From Scatophagus argus (Eukaryota; Chordata; Actinopteri; Scatophagidae), in NCBI RefSeq assembly GCF_020382885.2, contig NC_058496.1:16224501-16288500 (forward strand): DNA of 64,000 nucleotides, in the 5' to 3' direction. Positions within the stretch are counted from its first letter, which is position 1. Each line of letters opens with the position of its first letter. Below are positions 1 to 12,000 of the stretch, piece after piece. The position numbers and the translations under genes were made by a program. The notes beneath the pieces were generated by a model that searched no databases, was not told the origin of the DNA, and saw only the letters and a program-made list of their open reading frames with translations.

Positions 1-74
1 TTGGCAGTCTGGAACATTTTAGCTCTGGGGGTTTCATAAAGCTCAGTTAACTGAGTTGGGTGTTTTCTTTGCAG

Positions 75-3000
75 GGCCCTGATGGTCCACCAGGAAGACC
101 AGGCTTCCCTGGGGAGATGGTATGGAAAACTGGGCTTCTACTAATGGATGAAGTATTTACATGATGGACTAAAGTTAAATTAGAAACATAACAACCTGAA
201 AAAAGGCCATTACACTTAAAAAATTAAAAATTATTGAAGCAAAATTATCCTACACAAGTATTATCAGCATATTATCAAAAGTAGTTGTTACGCAGTGAAA
301 AGCTATCATTTTACTCTTGTTGCCAGTTGAGGTTGAGTTAATGTTACTCGCTTTATACGCTGTACACAGCAGTGTATTATGTGTTATGCATAAACTCTGA
401 CTCTTTAAAGTAACTATAACTGCTGTCAAACTAATGTAGTAAAGTTTAATTTATATGTTTCCAACTGAGATGCAGTGGGGTAAAAGTATAAAGTATAATG
501 TTGCACAAATTATCCTGCAAAGTACAAATATTTACAATGATGGTACAAATAGAAAATAGATAAATGTATATTCTGGAGAAATTCTTGGATTCTCACTGGG
601 CTGAGTTTTCCTAAATGTGAAGACGAAACAATTAAAGAAACTGTCAGATAATAAAAATAATAATTATTTTTACCTGATTATTGTCCCTGCATTCTTTTGT
701 CATTGGATGTTCTTACTATTAGACTATGAACTGAGGCCTTGTCTTCAGCTGACTAGGCTTATTTAACCCTTATTAATTTTAAATGTATCAACAAACAAAA
801 CTATTTTAAAAGTCACTGTTCAGACTACTTTGCTATTAAACAGCATATTTTTCCTTTTGTTGCTTTGCTGCAGGGAAAGCTCGGCGAGCCAGGTGAAGCT
901 GGGCCTAAGGGATTTCCAGTAAGTGATTGGGCCTAACAGAGGTCTGTTTTAGGTCAGTTTTGATTTTTGAGGGTGGACTCATTTTGGCACAGTACTGGAT
1001 CAGAGAGGCTTGTGTGCCACACTGTTGCTCTAGTGGGTGTTGTTGCATTTGACCATATGTATGAATACCAGCAGTGTATGTGTGTGTTATAAAGGGCTAT
1101 ATTGTTTTACAGGGTGTTCAAGGACCCTCAGGAGCTCCTGGAGCCAAAGGAATTGCAGGAGAGCCAGTGAGTTTATTAAATGCCTACGTGAATGTATCAT
1201 AGTTTGGATTTTGGATATTTAAAAACCAACCCAATTATCAATCAAAGACCTACTCTATGTAATGTTCTGTCTGTTTTCTGCACCTTTCTTCTGCATATAA
1301 ATTCTGAATTTCCAATTTTGCGCCTTTTAGTCAGGGCTTCCTAGAAACCCACAGGCTGTTGAAAAAGCCCTGAACAACCTAATCCTCTTTCTCTCATTCT
1401 GTCTAAGTCTCCCAGACATGAGCAGTAGAAGTAGTGAGTCTGAGACAATTTGATTTACACCATCTCCTTCCTGAAGAGGCAGCTTTACTGTAGCCTGAAT
1501 GTGTCTCTATAACAGCAGGCCTGTGTCCATCACTTGCAAGAAGCGTTGGCTCTGTGTTTTGAAGGCTCTTAGCCCTGCAGATTAACTTATCTCCACAAAT
1601 CCACACTTTCTGCCTGGTTCTTATTTCTTTTTGCATTTTTCCTCCTGTGCTGTCACTTTCAGAGGTGTTTGTCCAAGATTAGAAAGTACTCGTAACCTTT
1701 TTATGAATACCTCTGCTTTTCTTCTGCAGGGACCAGCAGGGCCACCAGGAACGATTGGGCCACTGGGGGAGATGGGGCTGTGGGTGAGTTTGATCACACA
1801 GCTGGTGTAAAAACCCCAACTGACTTTTACGATAGCACTGAATAGTAAAGGCTGTGGATATTTTTGACAGGGTCTGCCTGGCAAGGCTGGAGAGAGAGGA
1901 CTGCCTGGTGAAAATGGAGAGAAGGTGAAGACAATGATGTTGTCATTTATTACTGAGATACTGGAAAGGTGGATATGCATTTATGTTTGTGTTTGACATT
2001 ATGAACACTTGTGCGGGATGATGACATTACTGTCCGCTGTTGTGAAGTACTTTGTTACAATGTATTGGAATGTCCGATACAAGTAATTTATTATTATTAT
2101 TATTGTTGTTGTTGTCATTGAAGTTTCCATTGAATAGGCAAGGAGTGCCTCTTACTCAATGGAATTCTGTTTGGCCCAATTTGGCCAATTGTGTCTTTAA
2201 CACAACATCAAGTCTTCTAGGTACACTTGCACACAGTTTTTGAAGGAACTTGGCTGGCAGGTTGTCCCAAACATCTTGGAGAGCTAACCACTGTGGAAAT
2301 CCTTCTGTCTCTTCATGTAATCCCAGACAGACTCGATGATGTTGAGATCAGGACTCTGTTGGGGCCATACCATCACTTTCAGGACTTCTTGTTCTACTTT
2401 ATGCTGAGGATAGTTCTTAATGACATTGGCCGTATGTTTGGGGTCGTTGTCCTGCTGCTGAATAATGGTGCCAATCATATGCCTCCCTGATGGTATTGCG
2501 TGATGGATAAGTATCTGCCTGTATTTTTCAGCATTGAGGACACCGTTAATCCTGACCAAATCTCCAACTCCATTTGCAGCCCCAAACTTGCAAGGAACCA
2601 CCACCATGCTTCACTGTTGCCTGCAGACACTCATTTTGTACTGCTCTCCAGCCCTTCGGCAAACAAACTGCCTTCTGCTACAGTCAAATATTTTAAATTT
2701 TGATTCATCAATCCAGAGCACCTGCTGCCATTTTCCTGCACCCCAGTTCCTATGTTTTTTGTGCATAGTTGAGAACCGACTCTTCCATGAAGACCACTTC
2801 TAGCCAGACTTCTCAGACAGTAATTAGGTATATCTGGGTCCCACTGGTTTCTGCCATTTCTTAGCTGATGCACAGGCACAGTTGTACATCTTTCAGGTTT
2901 GGATGGAAATATGCTAGATGTATTTTTCATCTGCTGCATTAAGTTTCCTTGGCGTCTACGATCCTCAACATTGCCTGTTTCTTTGTGTTTCTTCCAAAGA

Positions 3001-6000
3001 GCTTGTGCAGCGCATCTTAAAACCCCAGTCTGCTTTGAAATCTTTGCTGCTGCAGTATAACTACCTTGTGTCCTGTTGCTGTGTTCAGTATTGCCATGGT
3101 ATGACCTGTGGCATGAAGACCACAACCTCACCTTGGTAGCAGAGTTTGGCTGTACCTCACCCAGTTTTAAGCCTCCTACACAGGTGTTTCTGTTTCAGTT
3201 AATGGCTGTGTTTCAACCTACATGTGAAACTGATGATCATTAGCACCTGTTTGGTGTAATTGGTTGATCATACACCTGACTATAATCCTACAAAATCCCT
3301 GACTTTGTGCAAGTGTACCTATAAGACAAATTGATGCTGGTTTGAAGATAAAGGGTAGTAACACCAAATGTTGATTTGATTTAGATTTTTCTTTTGTTCG
3401 CTCACTTTGCATTTTGTAAACTGATAAAAATAAAAAATATATAATTTATATTTTTGACAGCATTCTTTTTACAGCATTTTTTCACAACTTCCTAAAACCT
3501 TTGCACAGTACTGTACACACATATATATATTTTTTTTTCCACTAGCAGATACATTATATTTTGTAGAGAAATTATCATCATGCAGAGACTGCTTTAATTT
3601 CAGCAAAAGGAAATCTATTTTGTGACCAGTCAATTAATTAGAATGTTTGCAGTAATAATTCACATAACCCTCTGTGCCCTCTTGAACTCTTAGAAATGAA
3701 CTCAGTATCTCTCTTTTGCTCTCCTTCTCTGCCTTGTGCACTCAAAGGTTTTCCTGTTTGCTCATTTATTCTGACGGATTGTTAAAATGTGCCACAGTTT
3801 CAGCCATTTGTAAAACAAGAGTAAGCAGTTTCTAGTTACTGGTTACTAGGGATGTAGGGAAGCATTAGAAGAATGATGAGTAAATAATGTTAACTAAGCT
3901 GGTTGGTTTAGAATTCAGCCAGCCACCAACTGTGATAGCTAAGTAGATGCTAACTTCTGAGTGGAATTTCATGAATGTTTATGAAACAAAGTAAGTGACC
4001 AAAAATGTACAAATCACTTATGTGTGGTTTTGGCGTGCCTGCATGCCTTTGTCCCAGTGCTGCTACGTACAGAGTCAATATAATACTACTAGCATTTATA
4101 ATAGAAACAAAAATTCAGAAATGACATTCTCCAGTTTTCCAATTGGCAAACTGTGGCAAAATATATGAGCAAGGTGGAACTTTTGCTGTTAATCATATTA
4201 AAATATAGTTTTCTTAACAAAATTTTATTTATGTGCTTGAAAAAAATGTTTTTTTGTATTCCAAATGTCCATTTGCATACTCAGGATTTGTGATGTTAAT
4301 ATAATGCATTACTGAATAGGCAGCGTTGATAAAACAAGCACAGTGAAACCAAATGTTGTAAATAAAGAGATACAGCTCATTGCAGATTAATTAACTGTCA
4401 TGTTTCTTCTTGTGACAGGGTGCCATTGGTCTACCTGGCAATGTCGGGGAGCAGGGTTTGATTGGCCAGAGAGTGAGTATCCGTATGTTTTCTTTCTGTA
4501 AAGTCTTAATGAGTTAAAATCCTCAAAAGTTGACATGATACTTGCAAGTCAGAGTAAATCAAGTGATAAATTTGTTTTCGTAATGTAATCAGTTTTGCCA
4601 TTATTTGGCTTGCTACAGATCTGTTATTATATTCCAACCATTATAATTTTTTGATTTCTCTGTAAGGGTGAGCCAGGCATCGATGGGGAGGCTGGAACAA
4701 GTGGCCCTGATGGAGCCAAGGCAAGTTCAACAATGAGACATGCTGTGATATAAAATTTTATTTATTTATCTCTTTAAAAGGCTATGTATTTGGTATTATT
4801 ATTATTATTATATAGGACAACAGTGAATGGAAAAACATTACGTCAAGACTTTGGCCAGCAAAAAAATTGATGATAACTTGAACAGGAATTAATTCTTTCC
4901 TGAAGGTTTATGTCTGTGAAGTCAGGAACCACAAAAAAGCCTGCCGATACAGCAGAGCCAAACTGCTGGAAGTATGGTTGACAGAGCCACAAACAACTTT
5001 TGGCTTAGAGAAGGTGGTAAAGTGTGAGCTCAGAGAACAGAGGGGATTAGAGTAGAGTCAACTTCAGAGGGTGTTCAGCTCTGTTTTGTACAGGACGTTT
5101 TCTGTTAGTCAGGAGAGTAAACTACTTTGAGTGGTTCTTGGCCATAGTGCAGCTCCTGGATGGAAAACAACAGTTCAAGAAGGATTTACAGCCTGTGCTG
5201 TTAACTGTTAGAGGAATGAAAATCAGTGCATTGTCATTGTTCATTGTTATTATTTGGTGAAATAAAATAAAATAGAAATTCAGCAAATAGCTATAGGATC
5301 TTAACAATTTTTTTGCCTCCTTCCAGTTGTCTTTTTCCAGGCATTATAAACAGTTTTTGCAGACAGAACTTGAAATATGGTAGAAGCTTTTGAAATTCAA
5401 TGTGACTTCAAAGCTAAAGTCATATCTTAACAGGATCAAACTGCAGATTTGTCAGCATGTTAACTGAACATGTTGGAAGGAGTGAGTATAGGAGTGTTGT
5501 GAAGAACAAAGTACAGGAATCGAACTAGAAATGTTAAAATGATTGAATAAAAACAATTTAGAGAAAAAAAATATCTTATTTGTAAGTGTTATTGAAAATG
5601 TCCTTCTAATGTTCTGACTGTCAAATTATAAAAATAAATATCAACATTTTCTATGTTTAAATGGAAGTTGGATTGATTACAACAGAGAGCTAAACAAACT
5701 TTATTTTCGACTACCCACATGGTGAAGGGTCTTGAATGGCTTTGAGACACGGTGTGCTGTTGATTGTAGTTTTTCAGTTTTTTTATTGCTGGATCATGAG
5801 TGTAGATTTGATGCTGTTCACTAGAATATTCATGTCACAAAGCGGTGTCGTTGTTGACGCAGAGGGCTGAACCCCGATGCAGAATCTCTAAAAAGCAGTC
5901 AGGCGGTGGACCAAAACAATATTCTTTTAATTTTTACAAAAGAAACTCAAAAGTGGCACACACCTACTGTGGCAAGGGATCAACAAAAATCTACAAAAAG

Positions 6001-9000
6001 CTGTGGCAAATAACATGGCAAGACAAGACAAGAAAATCCTGGTATGAACACATGACAACAGAACAACAACCTGACAAAGAGTGACGGGGAAGACGAGGAC
6101 TAAATAGACAACATAACGAGAGACAGGTGAAACATATTAAGGGAGTAGAACGCAATCAGGATAACCAAAAGCAAAGCTACATGAAAAAGAGACACACAGG
6201 GGAAGTGACACTTTCAAAATAAAACAGGACATGACAAAAACCTTGAACACAACACATGGAAACACATGACAAGACACACATGAAACACGACACATGGAAC
6301 AGAAACCAGAAGACAAAGCACAACCTAAACACAAGGCGTGACAATTCAGTAGGTGGGACAACATGACATGGGCTTTCATCCTGTCTCTCTGACAGGATGA
6401 AGCTGTTTCCCCGTTTCTTGAAGGTATTATCAGTCTTCTTCTTCTTCTGTTCCTTTTATCCATGGTGTTCCTCAGGGCTCAATTCTCAACTCTTGTTTTT
6501 TTTTTTTTTTTTTTATTGACATATTTCCACTTGGACAGATCATTAGCCTTTTTGGGTGTGTTTCTTACCCTTGTTGCACAGATAGGCCTTTTAACAGTAC
6601 TCTTATGTCCTTCCCAACTACTACTCATTTGGACATGTTAGCTGTCTACATAACTGTTGAGAATTTGTTTCAGTAAAATTTCCACTAAACTGAAGTCTTC
6701 TTTCTGCTAATGCAGTATCAAATGTACAGTTGCACCTTGTACCACTTTAAGGCAATAACTGATGCACAAAGGATGTCAAGTCACTGTGGCTTTTTCATCT
6801 TCATTTCCAAGTTAGAGCCTATTGTATGTTTCATGCTGACCCTTTGTTTACATGCCTACAGTGTCACTGATAATGTCATTACTGGTGTATGAAACCCACA
6901 GGCACAGACTATAAATAAAGATTTTAAAAAATATACATATCAACCTAAGGTTTCCAACGATTACTCCAAAATTGTCCAGCATATTGTAACTCACTTGAAC
7001 GATCACCTTTTTCAGTGAACTTGTACTTTTCTCAGGGTGAAAAGGGGGACCCTGGTCCAGAGGGAGCTAGAGGAGACAGAGGTGAAATTGGTCTGAAAGG
7101 AAAGGAAGGATCCCCTGGGCCTCCTGGACTGGTGGGTGTAAGGGTGAGTGTCTCAGCAGCCAACTCCAGATTTCATCCAATTCCCATGACAGTTCTTTTT
7201 GTCCACTTGCAGCACAGTTCTTTTACTCTCTTACTTTTTTTTTTTTTTTTTTTAACCAGGGTCAGGAGGGTAAACCTGGCAAAATTGGTGAAAGAGGAAA
7301 ACCAGGAGAAAAGGTTTGTCAGTTTACTTGCTTGGGGATAAAGTATACCTTTCATTCTTGGATGTCTGTTAGTTTGTTGTCTTGTACAACGTCTTGAATA
7401 GTTCTCTGATGTGGTGGTAAATAGTAAGGTCAGTAACCTCCATAAGCATGACACTTGAAGTGCTTGTCAAATAGACTATCAGTATTAAATATTTGAAGTA
7501 TCCAATAAGACAGGTCAGTGAAGTTTGTACTCTCACTGCATACCTGCTCATTGTTTGCCTCTCTCCAGGGAAGCAAGGGTCAGCAAGGTCACCTGGGTGA
7601 GACTGGGCCTATTGGGGAGCAGGGAGCGATGGGGTTTGTTGGACAGAAGGGAGCAAGAGGAACCATTGGGCCAGTGGTAAGACATCCACAGATGTTTTGA
7701 AGGACTTGCTCACAGTTGGTGGATATGGACTAAATGTGTACGTTTCCCTAGGGTGCTCCAGGGAGAATGGGCCAACAAGGAGAGCCAGGTGTATCAGGTT
7801 ATGAGGTGAGAACTTTTTCATAAACTGTGATGAAATAATACATTTCAGTGCAGATGTTATGAGAGTGAGGGACTTATAGCAGTTACAAAACCTTATGAAA
7901 GTCCCTAATCTGCTTTTGATTCATAAATCTTAAAAATAGGGACAATCAAAGGCTTTCAAACTTATTTTATGGGGCCTTCTCTCTCCATTTAGTATATCAT
8001 ATGGACAGAAAACTTTTAATTTTCATGTTAATGCAGAAATATAATGTGAGGTTTGTGGGTAAAACAGCAAAAAGAAGTAGATTACCTTGTTATCAGGTGT
8101 TTCACCTGATGAAGATGTGATGTCAGAACAGTCGTCTTTGTTGTATCCTTGTGTAGTTTTGGTGCAGGTGAGATCACTGACCTGTCTTCAGCCAGTGACT
8201 TAACTTTGATTTTTCATAATTCATTGCTGTTTAAAGTTGACCACTAGGGAGCAGAAAGTAGACACCAAACAACGCAATGTGCCACAGAGGCTATATGAGG
8301 ATAAATTTTGCAAACCAACCCCCTCCCCCCCAAAAAAACCTGAAAAACAAAAACGATAGCAAAAAGAGAGTGATTTGTCATTTACTAGCAAACCCTGTCT
8401 GCTTACAGTTAGCGGAATGTACCTCTCTTGATACCCATTGCAATGAAGAAGAAACTTTGTTGTGACATTTGGAAGACAGGGCTGGTGGAGAAGCTTTTTT
8501 TTTTTTCTTTTTTCTTTTTTTTTTTTACAAAAGAGATGAAAATAGTGAGTCACGATCATGGTATAATTATTAACACACAGCCACAACTTGAGTCACAGAG
8601 AAAAATCACTGAGACACAACTCGACTGTTGAATCACAATATTGCATTCCATGGCAATTAAAGTCTCTGCCTCAATCAGCTGGTGTTTCTTTACATTATGA
8701 ACATAATATTTCACACAGTAAACTGGAGTGAAGGCTTGGAGACTGTAGTCATGAAATGAGGCACCTAATCTTTTTTCTTGTGATAGGGTCATATGGGACC
8801 ACAGGGCCCCCGGGGACCTCCTGGGCCAAGAGGTGAAAAGGTATATTCTCACACATAATCAGTGTCCCTAATTGCCATCTGCACTTTGCCTCTAATGAGC
8901 TCTGGGGGGCCTCTAATGGTAACATTTCTCAGCAGTGTAAAACTGTCATGCAGCTCATTGTCTTTGAGTGCGTGGTCAGTTCTTTCAGATACATTGGAAC

Positions 9001-12000
9001 TTCAGTTGTGTCCCTAATTAGCGGTGCTTCTGTCTGTCTTGTTGTCCTTGCAATATTTCTAAAGTCATCCCTAATTCGATCAATGATATGAACCAGTACA
9101 CATCCAATTAACTCTGTGCTGTCAAATGTATATAATTAACCAAGCACCTGGGCTCTTCTGTTCATCATTTTGGGGATATTAGCACCATAATTTGTGTTTA
9201 TTGTGACAAGAGCAACACACAATAGAACACACTGCACCAGAGTTTAGTGAGACGCTAATTTGCATGTTTTTAGTCCCTGGGCAAGAGCCATCTGGATGTG
9301 GATATTTGTTATTTTCTCTTTGCCAATATCCACGAAATAATGGCTGCGCTTGCTTTCTAATTAAATCAGTATCGTGCTATCACAGGGGTCGTTGCAAAAT
9401 GTATGATTGTTAATTGAGAGAGCCAGGTAGCTGGCACAAAAACATGCCGCAGAATTTGCTAAATGCAGATTGTGTCAAAGTTATGTTAAAAGCACTAATG
9501 CTAAAATATGTTGCTTTTTGTCAGTTTTGCTCGGCCTGTGGCCATCACTAATTATTCCCCTACTTTTAAACAGCCGCTGGGCTCTTCTTTTATTTATTTC
9601 ATTTGACACATGCGTAGCACATGCCTATTAAAATCAAACCCACATCTGTGGTTATTGTTTAATGAATCCCATAAAGACCCTGGAACAGACATTGACTAAA
9701 TTATATGAAATGGGATCATTGTGGGTAATAGTGCATATAATGATTTGCCATTCTTATGAAGAGATCTGTGTTTCCATTGTTATACTCTTTGAGACAAAAC
9801 ATGCATTGATTTTGCACGGACTGTTGGATTTAGAGGGAAATTCTATTGATTTCAGTTGTTTTTCTATTTCTATATTGCTTGTTCAGGGTGAACAGGGAGA
9901 CGACAGTAAGGCAGAAGGTCCTACAGGTCCCCAAGGTGACAGAGTGAGTTTCTTACATGTGCTGTTTTTTCCTGTGTTGTTTGTGAGCTGTGATCTGGAT
10001 TCTTAAATTAATTTCCTTACATGTGAATCCAGGGTCCTCCTGGAGATCGAGGAGAGAGAGGAGAGCCAGGTGACCCCGGACAAATTGTAAGTGAAGCAAA
10101 ACAATTGATATATTGTTTGCTTTTGTTTTCAAGTATAACATCAATGAGGCTTAAGTCCTGTCAATGAAATGCAAAAAATTATGTTTTCCAGGGTCAGATA
10201 GGTGTTGATGGAAAGAGAGGTGAAGCCGGTGCCACGGGTCTTCCTGTAAGAATCTAATTTGTGTTTTTTAAAATGTAAAACTGGATTGACAGAAGGTTGT
10301 TGAAACAGTCCAAACACAATCAGTGTAATTCAAATCAAACAGTAACGATCATTGTAGGGACATCCTGGGCCAAAGGGACAACCAGGGCTGAAAGGATCCA
10401 AAGGTGATCAAGTAAGGACACAAATAATAGTGTCATATTTTTTTTTTTTTTTTTTTTTAAGTAAATCTAAATTTCTTCATGAAGTATTATTGGGCTGTAT
10501 TTTCTGCCATGCAACCATTTTAGAACTGAGGAACATGAACTCTTCATATTCCAGGGTCAGAAAGGAAAATCAGGGGCAAGAGGCAAATCTGGGACCAAAG
10601 GACCACCAGTGAGTTGGATGCTTTTTACATAAATCACAGCAATCACGCAATTCTGTATTATTCAAGACTAGTGTAATCTCTGACATAATTATTAAGTATT
10701 ATCTTTTCTAAGGGTCCACAGGGTCCTCCTGGCCCATGGGGAGTTGTGGGCAGGGAAGGACTTGAGGGCCCTCCTGGCATGGATGGACTGCCTGGTAAAG
10801 ATGGAACCAAAGGAGTCAAGGTGAGGACACTGTGTAACTTTCCAATGAATGGAAAGAAATCAGGTCTGATTACTGTTCACCAACTATCTTTGATGTTTAG
10901 GGTGAGCAAGGAGAAGATGGAGAAGTGGGCTTACCAGGCAAACCTGGGTACCTGGGTAGAACTGGTGTGACAGGACTTCCTGGACATCAAGGCTCCTTTG
11001 GACCAAAGGTGAGAATGATGGTTGGACAATTTAACATTTTTTTTTCTCTTCCATTTTAGCTGTTCCAGTTATGAGTGCAAGATTTGATCCTATTTACAAA
11101 GAATGTATTGTTAAGTTATGGCACAAGCTTTTTATAGATCATAATGCAAACTATAAACTATAAACTATTGTACTGCTAGTATCAAATAGAAATTGCTAAC
11201 TCAGCTTTAATTTGACTGGGTTGCTTTGCTTGGTACCATAATGCTGCCTTTATATTTGGACTGTTTTCTGACCTCAGAGTCCAGTCACCATTTTTCAAAA
11301 GACCTCATATTATCTGCAGTCCTTTTGGGAAGTTAATGTTGCAACCATTAATCAGTTGGCACAGTCATCTTATGCATGGCCTTACCAATATTACAAAAAA
11401 ATTACATATGCTTCACTCTGAGAAACAGAGGTTTTATTTGTTGGATCTGTGCTACTAGGTAAATCTCACTACTCAATGTTAAAGCATAAAGTTGCATCCT
11501 GATTGGTTCATATATTTCTGAGCTAACATTTATTGCATTTGGACAGTTTCTTATGAGGTAAACTCAGGAAGACAGTTTTATGAGCTTGCTGCACAAGGGG
11601 CTTGGGCTCTTGGCTTGTTTGGAACTCTGTTCAAAGCATAGACCATACAATAAACAGTGAATAGAGCCACTGCGATGCCACACATTGGTTTGTAGGCTAC
11701 TGTTTGAAAGCCTCGAACGTGGCATTATGGCTGTCTCCATCTTCATCTTTTGGAGCAACAAGTGACCATATTTGGATGAGATGATGGAGCTGAGCAGGAT
11801 ACGCATTGCTATGTTCCTGTCCTGAATGGACCTGACTGAGAACCTGAGGGCATTGGTGGTAGCAACTTGTTAGCCACATGGTAGCGACACCTGAAATCAT
11901 ATGCTGCTTTATTGTCTATTTTACTTTAAATGGGACCATAATTTACAAAATAAACATTATGCTGTGTTGAATAAGACTTGCAACTAGTGTTTGAGACCAT

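Noticed and set aside
6137..6463. Cys-rich minus-strand ORF whose sequence recurs at 45312-45509
   Set aside because: The match is explained by both lying in copies of the same solo LTR. The shared frame is repeat identity, not a conserved gene.
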